Part shown: positions 9,313 to 17,456 of the stretch, piece by piece
Position numbering within the stretch: position 1 is the first letter of the stretch
Layout: the number at the start of each line of letters is the position of its first letter
Assembly (NCBI RefSeq): GCF_004000905.1
Contig: NZ_BIMD01000004.1
Location: 1-64,000 of the forward strand
DNA length: 64,000 bases
Origin: Paenibacillus humicus NBRC 102415
GTDB lineage: Bacteria; Bacillota; Bacilli; Paenibacillales; Paenibacillaceae
Direction of reading: 5' to 3'
Position numbers and translations under genes: made by a program
Notes under the pieces: generated by a model
What the model was told of the DNA's origin: nothing
What the model saw: the letters and a program-made list of their open reading frames with translations, nothing else
Database searches by the model: none

Positions 9313-9342
9313 TTAAAGGAAACCTAAAGGAAAGCTTAAACC
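9313..9342. promoter_or_regulatory. Direct repeats upstream of the VanR-like gene (probable operator)
   Basis: TTAAAGGAAAC at 9313 and CTAAAGGAAAG at 9324 are tandem copies with an 11-base period, followed by a partial third copy at 9335. OmpR/PhoB-family regulators bind direct repeats with this period. Read on the minus strand the element contains CTTTAGGTTTCCTTTAA, which resembles a sequence at 11259-11275. Confidence 0.5.
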
Positions 9343-9418
9343 TGTCTGACGATTGGCCGCCATGCCTTTCAAGCCGCCCGGCTCTGCGGTATAGTGGCTG
9401 TAAGGGGTGGTATCGGTT

Positions 9419-10129
9419 GTGAAAAAGCTGCTGATCGTCGACGACGACCGTGAAATTGCAGAATTGATCCAAATTTATCTATCCAATGAAGGCTACCAGA
9501 CGGCAACCGCCCATGACGGCGAGGAAGCGCTCGCGCTGCTTGCGGACGGGTCCTACCATCTGGTCGTTCTCGATATCATGATGCCGAAGCTGAGCGGCCT
9601 CGAGGTATGCCGAAGAATCCGCAAGGACCACGAAGTTCCCGTTCCGATCCTCATGCTGAGCGCCAAGGCCGAGGACATGGACAAGATCATGGGACTCATG
9701 ACGGGAGCGGACGACTACATGGTCAAGCCGTTCAATCCGCTGGAGCTGGTCGCAAGGGTGAAATCGCTGCTCAGGCGGGCTTATCAGTATCCGAAGTCCT
9801 CGCAGGCCGGAGGCGCGGATGCGGAGGAGGCGGTCGACCTCGGGCCGCTGCGCATCGACAAGAGCACCCATGCCGTCGTCCTGCGCGCGGACGGCAGGCA
9901 GATGCATCTGACGAGCACCGAGTTCGCCATTCTTCATCTGCTCGCCTCGCATCCGGGGCGGGTATTCAGCGCGGAGGACATCTTCCAGCAAGTATGGAAA
10001 GAGAAGTTCTACGAGTCCAACAATACGGTTATGGTCCATATCAGCAAGCTGAGGGACAAGCTCGAGCAGGAAACCGGAGACAAGTTCATCGTGACCGTAT
10101 GGGGGGTAGGCTACAAAATTGAAGGATGA
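9419..10129 (+). CDS. OmpR-family response regulator, VanR-like
   Basis: A 236-residue two-component regulator. The receiver (1-120) has the acidic pair DDD at 8-10, phospho-acceptor Asp52 (VVLDIMMPK) and the Lys of VKPFNPLELVARVK. The C-terminal winged helix (about 135-235) contains LTSTEFAILHLLASHPGRVFS and TVWGVGYKI. The GTG at 9419 is preferred because GGGGTGG lies eight bases upstream; an earlier in-frame GTG sits inside that site. The kinase gene overlaps its end by 11 bases. The ADDYMVKPFNPLEL segment resembles VanR-type regulators, but no van resistance genes are nearby. Confidence 0.9.
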   Translation: MKKLLIVDDDREIAELIQIYLSNEGYQTATAHDGEEALALLADGSYHLVVLDIMMPKLSGLEVCRRIRKDHEVPVPILMLSAKAEDMDKIMGLMTGADDYMVKPFNPLELVARVKSLLRRAYQYPKSSQAGGADAEEAVDLGPLRIDKSTHAVVLRADGRQMHLTSTEFAILHLLASHPGRVFSAEDIFQQVWKEKFYESNNTVMVHISKLRDKLEQETGDKFIVTVWGVGYKIEG

Positions 10130-11264
10130 CAATATCGTCAAGGACATGACGGTCCGCCTGCTCGTCCATCTGGCGGCAAGCGCGGCGCTGGCGGTCATCA
10201 CCTCCGCGCTCGTGGTCATCGCCGCCGAGAGGCTGGCGGTGACGTTCCCGTCGCTGCGCTCCTTCGCCCATCTGATGATCGACCAGCTGGGCGATTTTAC
10301 GCTCGTCATTCTGGCTCTGATCCTGTTCCTCGTTTATCTGCTGCTGCTGCAGCAGCGGCAGTTCCGGTATTTCCGCGACGTCAGCCGCAGCGTCCGCTAC
10401 ATCGCCGACGGGCATTTCGGCTACAAGGTTCCCGTCCGGCAGAAGAACGAGCTGGGAGATCTCGCTTCCTACATCAACTATCTCGTCCACAAGCTGCAAT
10501 TATCGCTGGACGAGGAGCGCAGGGCGGAGCAGACCAAGAGCGAGCTCATCACGAACGTCTCCCATGACCTGCGCACGCCGCTCACCTCCATCATCGGGTA
10601 CCTCGGGCTGATCCAGCAGGACCGGTGCAGGGATGAAGTGGAGCTGCGCCATTATGTCAGCATCGCTTACGAGAAGTCCAAGCGGCTTCATGTGCTGATC
10701 AACGATCTGTTCGACTACACGAAGATGAGGTATGAGACCGCGCCGCAGCGCAAGCTGACCTTCAATCTGACGGAGCTGCTCCGTCAGCTGCTGCTGCAGT
10801 ACCGGGTGCCGCTGGAGGAGGCGGGCCTGGACACGGAGCTGAGGGCGCCTGCCGACAAGCTGATGGTGACGGGAGATTCCGACAAAATGGTGCGCGTATT
10901 CGAGAATCTGCTCGCCAACGCGATCCGATACGGCAAGGATGGCGGCAGAGTCGATCTGATCGCTTCGGCATCCGGAGGCGAAGCCGTGGTCGAAGTGGTC
11001 AATTACGGGGAAATGATTCCGTCCATCGATCTGCCGCACTTGTTCGACCGGTTCTACCGGGTCGACAAGGCGAGAGGCGACGGCAGCGGCGGCACCGGAC
11101 TCGGTCTGGCGATCGCCAAAGGCATAGTAGAGCAGCATGGAGGAACCATATCCGCGGCAAGCGATCCCTTCATGACGAGCTTCCAGGTCAGGCTCCCGCT
11201 GGCCGGCGCCGCTGTCCCGCAGGCGGAAAAGGGACGCGAAACGACAGCATTAGACGCTCTTTAG
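10119..11264 (+). CDS. Sensor histidine kinase, VanS-like
   Basis: A 381-residue membrane kinase, partner of the upstream regulator. Two transmembrane segments (about 17-37 and 60-78) flank a very short extracytoplasmic loop of about 20 residues, so it may sense an intramembrane or envelope signal. A HAMP-like linker (about 80-130) leads to the dimerisation helix with SHDLRTPLTS (His149). The ATP-binding lid follows: ENLLANAIRY (N box), then a G-rich GGTGLGLAIAKGIV. The start is TTG at 10119 behind GGGGGGTAGG, within the end of the regulator gene, so translation is coupled. Confidence 0.88.
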   Translation: MKDDNIVKDMTVRLLVHLAASAALAVITSALVVIAAERLAVTFPSLRSFAHLMIDQLGDFTLVILALILFLVYLLLLQQRQFRYFRDVSRSVRYIADGHFGYKVPVRQKNELGDLASYINYLVHKLQLSLDEERRAEQTKSELITNVSHDLRTPLTSIIGYLGLIQQDRCRDEVELRHYVSIAYEKSKRLHVLINDLFDYTKMRYETAPQRKLTFNLTELLRQLLLQYRVPLEEAGLDTELRAPADKLMVTGDSDKMVRVFENLLANAIRYGKDGGRVDLIASASGGEAVVEVVNYGEMIPSIDLPHLFDRFYRVDKARGDGSGGTGLGLAIAKGIVEQHGGTISAASDPFMTSFQVRLPLAGAAVPQAEKGRETTALDAL

Positions 11265-11290
11265 GATTTCTTAAGAAATTTTTAGGATTA
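11259..11290. promoter_or_regulatory. TTAGGATT direct repeats upstream of the small membrane peptide gene
   Basis: TTAGGATT occurs at 11261 and 11282, 21 bases apart, with the palindrome ATTTCTTAAGAAAT between them. CTTTAGGATTTCTTAAG at 11259-11275 matches 13 of 17 bases of the minus strand of the repeat upstream of the regulator gene, suggesting a shared binding protein. Confidence 0.4.
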
Positions 11291-11358
11291 CGTTACGGTA
11301 TGCCTTTCCCGGCTCGGCTACAATAGGAGCAGACAACGACGCTGAGGAGGGGACGTCC

Positions 11359-11478
11359 TTGAGGCATCTGTGGATGATGGTCATGGCATGCGCGGTTATC
11401 TTGATGGCCGTTCTGCTGGTAGGCGGAGACGGCGGCAAAAACGTGGGATTGGTCGATATTCTGCTGCGGATCTGGTAG
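11359..11478 (+). CDS. 39-residue putative membrane peptide
   Basis: A short frame starts at TTG 11359, eight bases after a strong GAGGAGGGG site, and ends at TAG 11476-11478. It encodes a basic N-terminus, one hydrophobic helix (WMMVMACAVILMAVLLVG) and a short polar tail, typical of small single-pass membrane proteins. It lies 95 bases downstream of the kinase gene, behind a sequence resembling the regulator's own upstream repeat, and ahead of a terminator. Size, position and operator hint at a regulated or feedback peptide of the VanRS-like system. No family is recognised. Confidence 0.6.
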   Translation: MRHLWMMVMACAVILMAVLLVGGDGGKNVGLVDILLRIW

Positions 11479-11539
11479 GGATGCAGCCGTTCGCGAGTGT
11501 CGATAGATCGAAGGGAACAGCATAGCGGCATGAAATCGG

Positions 11540-11572
11540 GAAGCTTCGCTTAAGGCGCAAGCTTCTTTTTTT
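11540..11572 (+). terminator. Terminator after the small membrane peptide gene
   Basis: GAAGCTTCGC pairs with GCGCAAGCTTC (one bulge) and seven Ts follow. Confidence 0.8.
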
Positions 11573-11595
11573 GCACGGAGCGAAAGGTTTAATGA

Positions 11596-11612
11596 TGTTA
11601 ACTTTCCTTACA
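11596..11612. promoter_or_regulatory. TnrA/GlnR-type nitrogen control box upstream of urease
   Basis: TGTTAACTTTCCTTACA has the TGTnA-N7-TnACA arms of the TnrA/GlnR operator and agrees with the Bacillus 17-base consensus at all but two defined positions. Its centre is about 51 bases upstream of the start predicted from the promoter at 11620-11648. That is the distance at which TnrA activates. This suggests that urease is induced under nitrogen limitation. Confidence 0.6.
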
Positions 11613-11619
11613 TAATATG

Positions 11620-11648
11620 TTTACTTCCGCCTCCGGCGTGACTATAAT
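11620..11648 (+). promoter_or_regulatory. Sigma-A promoter of the urease operon
   Basis: TTTACT (11620-11625), a 17-base spacer, and a perfect TATAAT (11643-11648), 31 bases before the ureA start. The imperfect -35 fits dependence on an activator bound at the adjacent nitrogen box. Confidence 0.65.
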
Positions 11649-11679
11649 GGAACTAATTCTGGCATAAGGGGTGAAAGGG

Positions 11680-11985
11680 ATGCAGTTGACCGAGCGGGAA
11701 AAAGAGAAGCTGCTCATTACCATGGCCGCCGACGTGGCTCGCAGGCGGCTTGACCGGGGGGTCAAGCTCAATTATCCCGAGAGCATCGCGCTCATTACTT
11801 CCGAGATCATGGAGGGTGCCCGAGACGGCCTTACGGTGGCGCGCCTGATGGAATACGGCACGCGGATCCTGCGCCGGGACCAGGTGATGGCAGGCATACC
11901 GGAGATGATCCATGAGGTTCAGGTCGAAGCGACCTTCCCTGACGGGACGAAGCTCGTGACGGTGCACCAGCCCATATCGGGCTGA
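11680..11985 (+). CDS. ureA: Urease gamma subunit
   Basis: A 101-residue structural subunit of the nickel urease that splits urea to ammonia and carbamate in the cytosol. Length and sequence are those of Ure[13 protein letters not shown] at the start, [21 protein letters not shown] in the middle, and [18 protein letters not shown] at the end. The ATG at 11680 is chosen over a GTG three codons earlier because the latter overlaps the AAGGGG ribosome site. It is the first gene of ureABCFGD, behind a consensus promoter and nitrogen-control box. Confidence 0.95.
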   Translation: MQLTEREKEKLLITMAADVARRRLDRGVKLNYPESIALITSEIMEGARDGLTVARLMEYGTRILRRDQVMAGIPEMIHEVQVEATFPDGTKLVTVHQPISG

Positions 11986-12062
11986 TCGTCCGGCAGCAGC
12001 CGAAGGGCGGATCGAGGACGGCTGCCGCTGCTGCAGGCGCCATGCTTTTGAAAGAAAGGGGA

Positions 12063-12437
12063 ATGCCCGTGATACCAGGGGAATACCGGACATTGCCGGG
12101 AGAGATCAAGCTCAACGAAGGCCGGCGGACCGCAGAGCTGTTTGTCGTCAACCAAGGAGACCGGCCGGTCCAGGTCGGCTCGCATTACCATTTCTTCGAA
12201 GTGAATCGCGGGCTGAGCTTCGACCGCGAGCAGGCTTTCGGCATGAGGCTCAATATTCCTGCCGGCACGGCCGTGCGGTTCGAGCCGGGCGAGGAGAAGC
12301 CGGTCGAGCTCGTCGAGCTCGGCGGAAGCCGGCTCGGCTTCGGGCTGAGCGGCATTACCGGAGGTCCGGCGGTCGCCGGCGCCATGCCGGATGAGGTGCG
12401 GGCCCGCCTCAAGGCTTGGGAGGGGGAGCAGGCATGA
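12063..12437 (+). CDS. ureB: Urease beta subunit
   Basis: About 124 residues. It assembles with UreA and UreC into the (alpha-beta-gamma)3 enzyme. Family landmarks are [27 protein letters not shown] and [18 protein letters not shown]. It has a slightly long acidic C-terminal extension after the usual end. The ATG at 12063 follows AAAGAAAGGGG; a GTG at 12069 is a possible alternative and an ATG at 12042 lacks a site. The last four bases overlap the ureC start (ATGA), so beta and alpha subunits are translationally coupled. Confidence 0.93.
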   Translation: MPVIPGEYRTLPGEIKLNEGRRTAELFVVNQGDRPVQVGSHYHFFEVNRGLSFDREQAFGMRLNIPAGTAVRFEPGEEKPVELVELGGSRLGFGLSGITGGPAVAGAMPDEVRARLKAWEGEQA

Positions 12438-14149
12438 AATCGATGGACCGCAAAAGCTACGCGGACATGTTCGGCCCTACCGCCGGAGATGCCGTAAGGC
12501 TGGCCGATACGGAGCTGTGGGCTGTCATCGAGAAGGATTACACGGTGTACGGCGACGAATGCAAGTTCGGCGGCGGCAAGGTCATCCGGGACGGCATGGG
12601 CCAGTCCAGCGGGGCGCTTCGCAGCGAGGGGGTGCTGGACACGCTGATAACGAATGCCGTCATCATTGACCATTGGGGCATCGTCAAAGCCGACATCGGC
12701 ATTCGGGACGGACATATCGTCGCAATCGGCAAGGCCGGCAACCCGGATATCATGGACGGCGTCACGCCGGGCATGACGGTCGGAGCGAGCACGGAGGTCA
12801 TAGCCGCCGAAGGCAAGATCGTCACGGCGGGCGGCATCGACGCCCACATCCATTACATTTGTCCCCAGCAGATCGAGACGGCGCTCTCCTCCGGGGTCAC
12901 GACGATGATCGGCGGCGGGACGGGACCGGCAACGGGCACCAACGCCACGACCTGCACGCCTGGCGCCTGGCATATGCGGCGCATGCTGGAGGCCGCCGAA
13001 GCTTTCCCGATGAATCTCGGCTTCACCGGCAAGGGCAACGCCAGCTTCACGGGTCCGCTGATCGAGCAGATCGAAGCGGGAGCGATCGGCCTCAAGCTGC
13101 ATGAGGACTGGGGCACGACTCCCGCCGCCATCGACGCCTGCCTCAAGGCGGCCGACCAATACGATGTGCAGGTTGCGATCCATACCGATACGCTGAACGA
13201 ATCCGGCTTTCTGGAGGATACGCTTGCCGCCATCGGCGGCAGGACGATCCATACCTACCATACCGAAGGCGCGGGAGGAGGGCATGCTCCCGACATCATC
13301 CGCGCGGCGGGCGAGCTCAACGTGCTGCCCAGCTCCACGAATCCGACCCGTCCATTCACGGTCAACACGATCGAGGAGCATCTGGATATGCTGATGGTCT
13401 GCCACCATCTGGATTCGCGCATCCCCGAGGATGTGGCGTTCGCCGACTCGCGCATCCGTCCCGAGACGATCGCCGCCGAGGATATTCTGCACGATATGGG
13501 GGTATTCAGCATGCTGAGCTCCGATTCCCAGGCGATGGGACGCGTCGGGGAAGTGATTATCCGCACCTGGCAGACGGCGGACAAGATGAAGAAGCAGCGC
13601 GGGCCGCTGGCTCCGGACGATGAGCATGGCGACAACTTCCGGATCAAGCGGTATGTGGCGAAATACACGATCAATCCGGCCATTACCCATGGCGTTTCCC
13701 ATCTCGTCGGCTCCATCGAACCGGGAAAGTTCGCCGATCTTGCGCTTTGGAGCCCGATGTTCTTCGGAGTGAAGCCCGATCTCGTGCTGAAGGGCGGAAT
13801 GATCGCCTTCGCCCAGATGGGCGATCCCAACGCCTCGATTCCGACGCCTCAGCCGGTATTCGGCCGCCCGATGTTCGCCGCTTACGGCCGGGCGGTATAC
13901 GGCAGCTGCATCACCTTCGTCTCCCAAGCGGCCCATGACAGCGGCATCGCGGAGCGGCTCGGCCTGCAGAAGCGGGTGGAGCCGGTCAAGGGCTGCCGGA
14001 CAGTATCCAAAAAAGACATGATCCACAACGACGCCACCCCCGTCATCGAGGTCGACCCGGAAACCTACAAGGTGACGGTGGACGGTATCCATGCGGCCTG
14101 CGAGCCTGCGGAAAGCGTGCCGATGGCGCAAAGGTACTTCTTATTCTGA
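12434..14149 (+). CDS. ureC: Urease alpha subunit (catalytic)
   Basis: A 571-residue catalytic subunit of normal length. The dinickel site ligands are all present: His138 and His140 (DAHIH), the lysine that becomes carbamylated, Lys221 (GLKLHEDWG), His250, His276 and Asp364 ([12 protein letters not shown]). The flap and catalytic histidine region is at 322-326 (VCHHL), where His324 or His325 is the catalytic one. It starts at ATG 12434 behind GGGAGGGGGAG, overlapping ureB. Nothing indicates inactivation, so the enzyme should be functional once nickel is loaded by the UreDFG proteins encoded downstream. Confidence 0.97.
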   Translation: MKSMDRKSYADMFGPTAGDAVRLADTELWAVIEKDYTVYGDECKFGGGKVIRDGMGQSSGALRSEGVLDTLITNAVIIDHWGIVKADIGIRDGHIVAIGKAGNPDIMDGVTPGMTVGASTEVIAAEGKIVTAGGIDAHIHYICPQQIETALSSGVTTMIGGGTGPATGTNATTCTPGAWHMRRMLEAAEAFPMNLGFTGKGNASFTGPLIEQIEAGAIGLKLHEDWGTTPAAIDACLKAADQYDVQVAIHTDTLNESGFLEDTLAAIGGRTIHTYHTEGAGGGHAPDIIRAAGELNVLPSSTNPTRPFTVNTIEEHLDMLMVCHHLDSRIPEDVAFADSRIRPETIAAEDILHDMGVFSMLSSDSQAMGRVGEVIIRTWQTADKMKKQRGPLAPDDEHGDNFRIKRYVAKYTINPAITHGVSHLVGSIEPGKFADLALWSPMFFGVKPDLVLKGGMIAFAQMGDPNASIPTPQPVFGRPMFAAYGRAVYGSCITFVSQAAHDSGIAERLGLQKRVEPVKGCRTVSKKDMIHNDATPVIEVDPETYKVTVDGIHAACEPAESVPMAQRYFLF

Positions 14150-14871
14150 CCTCTGGCGCCGGAAGCCGCGGGGCTTCTTCCAGTCCTCCGGCCAACTGGC
14201 TCGTGCTGCAGCAGCTGCTGGACTCGGCGCTGCCGATCGGAGGCTTCTCGCACAGCTTCGGCTTGGAGACGCTGATCCAGGAAGGCGGCATCCGCAGCGC
14301 TGCCGATCTGGAGCAGTATTTGCGCGCCATGCTGGAGCAGAGCTGGGCGACGACGGATGCGCTGGTCGTCTCCGCCGTCTATCGGGATGCGCCGGCAGGG
14401 GAGTATCGGCGGTTATGGGCGGCTGAGCGCATCGTGCATGTCCAGCGCATCGGAACCGAGACCCGCTCCGGGATGGAGAAGATGGGACGGCGCCTGCTGG
14501 CGCTGGCGGCGTCGATCTATCCGGGATGCCGCATGGAAGAGCTGGAGAAGGCATACCGGGAAGGGGAATGCCTGCTGACCCATCCGCTCGTATTCGGCTG
14601 GATCTGCTGGCAGAGCGGCATCGGGCGGGAGCAGGCCGTGCAGGGGTGGCTGTACGGCAGCATCAGCAATGCGGTGAACAGCGCTCTGCGCCTGATGGCC
14701 ATCGGACAGACGGAAGCCCAGCGCATGCTGGCCTTGCTGTCGGCGGATGCCGGACGGGCCGCCGGAATAACGCTCGGCATGGAGCCGGAAGAGGCTTGGA
14801 GCAACATGCCTTTCGCCGAGCTGGCCATGATCCGCCACGAGACGCTGTACTCGCGATTGTTCATGTCCTGA
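14146..14871 (+). CDS. ureF: Urease accessory protein UreF (start uncertain)
   Basis: UreF is the bridging chaperone between UreD and UreG during nickel insertion. Family features are [19 protein letters not shown] near the start, [17 protein letters not shown], and a helical C-terminus ending [11 protein letters not shown]. The first canonical start is GTG at 14203 (222 residues), but it has no ribosome site and would remove the conserved hydrophobic lead-in ([14 protein letters not shown]). The frame stays open back to a CTG at 14146 that overlaps the ureC stop as CTGA, just as ureB/ureC overlap as ATGA and ureG/ureD as TTGA, with AAAGG 11 bases upstream. The longer form (241 residues) is given; use 14203 if non-canonical starts are excluded. 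Confidence 0.75.
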   Translation: MTSGAGSRGASSSPPANWLVLQQLLDSALPIGGFSHSFGLETLIQEGGIRSAADLEQYLRAMLEQSWATTDALVVSAVYRDAPAGEYRRLWAAERIVHVQRIGTETRSGMEKMGRRLLALAASIYPGCRMEELEKAYREGECLLTHPLVFGWICWQSGIGREQAVQGWLYGSISNAVNSALRLMAIGQTEAQRMLALLSADAGRAAGITLGMEPEEAWSNMPFAELAMIRHETLYSRLFMS

Positions 14872-15103
14872 ACCTGTTCAACGGCCGGTTTCCTGCCATC
14901 CCATACCGAGAGGAAGAACGAGGGATGAGTTCGGCACAGGATGACGAGTGGACGCGGAAGACGGCCGGATTGGCCGGACGATGGGCGGCGGGGCCTCATT
15001 TCCCCGACCCGCACCGTCACCCTCAAGATTAGCGGCAAGGAATGAGCTTGATGGAAGACATGGATTGAATCCAAACCAACTTATTGCCTGGGAGGCGTAC
15101 ATT

Positions 15104-15859
15104 ATGTGCCAAGGACAAGGACATACGCATGTGGAATGGGAAACGAATCCGATTCCGGCGGGGAGGCCGATCCGGATCGGCATCGGCGGACCGGTCGGCT
15201 CCGGCAAGACCAAGCTGGTGGAGCGCCTGGCGGAAGCGCTGAAGGATAAATACAGCCTGGCGGTCATTACCAACGACATCTATACCAAGGAGGATGCGCG
15301 GATATTGGCGGCGACAGGCGTTCTTCCGGAAGAGCGGATCATCGGCGTGGAGACGGGCGGCTGCCCGCATACGGCTGTGCGCGAGGATGCTTCGATGAAT
15401 TTCGAGGCGATCGAAGAGCTGCAGAGCCGGTTCTCTCCGCTCGAGCTTATCTTCATCGAGAGCGGCGGCGACAATCTGGCTGCCGCGTTCAGCCCCGAGC
15501 TGGCGGACCGGTTCATCTACATCATCGACGTTGCCCAAGGGGAAAAAATACCGCGCAAGGGCGGCCCGGGCATCATGCGATCCGACCTGCTCGTCATCAA
15601 CAAGACCGACCTTGCTCCTCATGTAGGAGCGAGCCTCGAGGTGATGGAGGCGGACTCGCGCCGCATGCGCGGCGACCGGCCGTTCGTCTTCTCCAATCTG
15701 TTCGGAGGCGAAGGGACGGCGGAGATCGCCGCTTGGCTGGAGCATGAAATCGCCCATGCCCAGGGCAGAAGCCATACCCATCACGAGCATGGCCATGCTC
15801 ATGGCGAGAGCGCCGCGGCCTCCGAAGCGGCGGCCGGCGGAGACGGACACTCCCATTGA
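15104..15859 (+). CDS. ureG: Urease accessory GTPase UreG with histidine-rich tail
   Basis: A 251-residue SIMIBI-class GTPase that powers nickel delivery to urease. The P-loop GGPVGSGKT is at 28-36, then [10 protein letters not shown], the metal-binding ETGGCPHTA (Cys-Pro-His), ESGGDNLAA, and the guanine-specificity NKTDL. Unusually, the last 34 residues form a tail with nine histidines ([14 protein letters not shown], then GHSH), and two more His lie near the N-terminus. No ureE was found in the operon, so this tail may store or deliver nickel. The ATG at 15104 follows TGGGAGGCG. The 230 bases between ureF and ureG contain no confident gene. Confidence 0.93.
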   Translation: MCQGQGHTHVEWETNPIPAGRPIRIGIGGPVGSGKTKLVERLAEALKDKYSLAVITNDIYTKEDARILAATGVLPEERIIGVETGGCPHTAVREDASMNFEAIEELQSRFSPLELIFIESGGDNLAAAFSPELADRFIYIIDVAQGEKIPRKGGPGIMRSDLLVINKTDLAPHVGASLEVMEADSRRMRGDRPFVFSNLFGGEGTAEIAAWLEHEIAHAQGRSHTHHEHGHAHGESAAASEAAAGGDGHSH

Positions 15860-16725
15860 GCACGGTCCCGGAAGCGGGAGCGCCGAACGGCATCCGGGTA
15901 TCCGAGCTTCGGGCGACATTCGAGCATCGATCCGGCGCAACGCGGCTGCAGGAGCGCTATCATACTTCGCCCATCAAGATCGCCAAAAGCTTTCCGCTCG
16001 GCAGCGGAGCGGGCATTCTCGTCATGGATGTGTCGCCGGGCATGCTGGAAGGCGACGCGTACCGGATGGACTGGACGGCCGGCAGCGATACGATGGTCCA
16101 GATATCCAACCAGTCGTTCCTCAAGGTGCATCCGTGTCCGGGAGGCGGCGGCGCATCGCTGCGGCAGCGGTTCAGCATCGGCGAGAATGCGGTCATGGAA
16201 CATATGCCCGAACCGGTCATGCTGTTCGGAGATGCGTCTTTCGCCTCGGATACGGAAGTGATGCTCGCTCCCGGCGCCTGCTGGATGCAGGCCGAGGCGC
16301 TCTGTCCGGGCCGGACGCTGCGCGGAGAAGTATTCCGCTACCGCCGCCTGGACAGCAAGCTTGCCGTATACGAGGATGGAGAATTGATCTATCGCCAGCA
16401 CCAGCGCATTATTCCCGGCGAGCAGCTGCTCGGCGCGCCGGGAAGCTGGCAGGGGATGACCCATTGGGGAACCTTCTGCGTGTTCTCGTCGCTGGTGGAC
16501 CGCCGGCTGGAGGAGAAGCTGCGCGAAGCGATGGATTCTCTCCAGCCGGTGCCCGGGCGCGAGGTCGTCAGCGGCGTCTCGCTGACATGGAGAAGCGGCC
16601 TCGTGGTGCAGGCCGGAGCCCGCAGCGCGTGGACGCTGCAGCGGGCATTGGAGCATGCCTGGCTGACGGCAAGAAAGCTGTTGAGGCCGGATTTGCCGGA
16701 CCCGCTCCGTAAAGCTTTGAACTAA
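15856..16725 (+). CDS. ureD: Urease accessory protein UreD (UreH)
   Basis: A 289-residue scaffold that binds apo-urease and recruits UreF and UreG. Family signatures are [19 protein letters not shown] near the start, [27 protein letters not shown], and [13 protein letters not shown]. Translation starts at TTG 15856, overlapping the ureG TGA as TTGA, so it is coupled to ureG. It is the last gene of the operon and is followed by an unusually elaborate terminator structure at 16733-16827. Gene order (accessory D last, E missing) is common in Paenibacillus-like genomes. Confidence 0.9.
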   Translation: MSTVPEAGAPNGIRVSELRATFEHRSGATRLQERYHTSPIKIAKSFPLGSGAGILVMDVSPGMLEGDAYRMDWTAGSDTMVQISNQSFLKVHPCPGGGGASLRQRFSIGENAVMEHMPEPVMLFGDASFASDTEVMLAPGACWMQAEALCPGRTLRGEVFRYRRLDSKLAVYEDGELIYRQHQRIIPGEQLLGAPGSWQGMTHWGTFCVFSSLVDRRLEEKLREAMDSLQPVPGREVVSGVSLTWRSGLVVQAGARSAWTLQRALEHAWLTARKLLRPDLPDPLRKALN

Positions 16726-16732
16726 ACTTTTT

Positions 16733-16827
16733 GAAACCTGACCGTCCTGCTCTGCGTAGTTCAAGGATTGAGGCAGCCTTTGCCCATCTTGAACGAACGG
16801 GGCTGCGTCGTGTCAGGTTTCTTTTTT
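16733..16827 (+). terminator. Structured terminator after the urease operon
   Basis: GAAACCTGAC (16733-16742) pairs with GTCAGGTTTC (16812-16821), followed by six Ts. Inside, GTTCAAG (16759-16765) pairs with CTTGAAC (16788-16794). GCAGCC (16773-16778), in that loop, can pair with GGCTGC (16801-16806) outside it, giving a possible H-type pseudoknot. This is more structure than a simple terminator needs. Confidence 0.6.
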
Positions 16828-16836
16828 AGCTTTACA

Positions 16837-16866
16837 TTGAAGATTTTTAGAGGAAAAGGATATAAT
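16837..16866 (+). promoter_or_regulatory. Promoter of the marR-type gene
   Basis: TTGAAG (16837-16842), an 18-base spacer and TATAAT (16861-16866), 43 bases before the start codon and directly after the urease terminator. Confidence 0.55.
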
Positions 16867-16908
16867 AACCCCAACTTACTTCCAAAGGGGTCTGGAGGTG
16901 AAAGAAGC

Positions 16909-17352
16909 ATGGTCAATGAAGCGGTATCGCAAGAGCTGATCAGACAGCTGGATGACCGGTTCAGACTCGTCCGCAAGCTCATCAACTCCGAATGGAACCG
17001 GGATAACGAACATGGACTTGGCCTTACGCATGTCCGCATTCTCAGCCTGTTGTCCTCCGAAGGCCCGCAGAAGGCATCGGTGCTGGCGGATCGGCTCCAG
17101 ATTACTTCCGGCGCGGTAACCGGACTGGCCGACCGTCTGGTCGAGCTTGGCTATATTTCTAGAGAGCGCGGGGAGCAGGACCGCAGAGTCGTGCTGCTCG
17201 ATATCGAAGCGAACGGCAAGCAGCTGCTCGAGCAGGTGAGCAAGACCAAGCAGAAGCTGATGTACAAGCTGTACGAGGGGATGGACGGGACGGATATGGA
17301 GCAGATGCTTCGGTATTTCGACCGGATGATCGCCAATCTGCAGTCGGAGTGA
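16909..17352 (+). CDS. MarR-family transcriptional regulator
   Basis: A 147-residue winged-helix regulator that normally binds DNA as a dimer and is released by small aromatic or oxidising ligands. The helix-turn-helix is in KASVLADRLQITSGAVTGLADRL and the wing in GYISRERGEQDRRVVLLDI. The ATG at 16909 follows GGAGGTGAAAG. A nitroreductase gene lies 104 bases downstream but behind a terminator, so coregulation is possible but not required. The ligand is unknown. Confidence 0.88.
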   Translation: MVNEAVSQELIRQLDDRFRLVRKLINSEWNRDNEHGLGLTHVRILSLLSSEGPQKASVLADRLQITSGAVTGLADRLVELGYISRERGEQDRRVVLLDIEANGKQLLEQVSKTKQKLMYKLYEGMDGTDMEQMLRYFDRMIANLQSE

Positions 17353-17399
17353 CGGATTCCGCTCAGGCCTGATGGTTTGGACGGCTGCTGGCAGCCCGG

Positions 17400-17433
17400 C
17401 CTCCTGTCCCTTATAATGGACAGGAGGTTTTTT
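17400..17433 (+). terminator. Terminator after the marR-type gene
   Basis: CCTCCTGTCC (17400-17409) pairs with GGACAGGAGG (17418-17427), followed by six Ts. Confidence 0.85.
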
Positions 17434-17456
17434 GTCCCCGAAAGGAGGCTGGCATC

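Noticed and set aside
9419-11264. Vancomycin-resistance locus
   Set aside because: The two-component genes resemble VanR/VanS, but no vanH, ligase, vanX or vanY genes are nearby.
12185-14131. Long minus-strand open frame across ureB/ureC
   Set aside because: Antisense shadow of ureC; Arg/His/Asp-biased composition and no ribosome site.
14925-15032. 35-codon frame between ureF and ureG with GAGGG upstream
   Set aside because: Composition is unremarkable and no urease-related motif is seen; could be translated, but the evidence is too thin to list.
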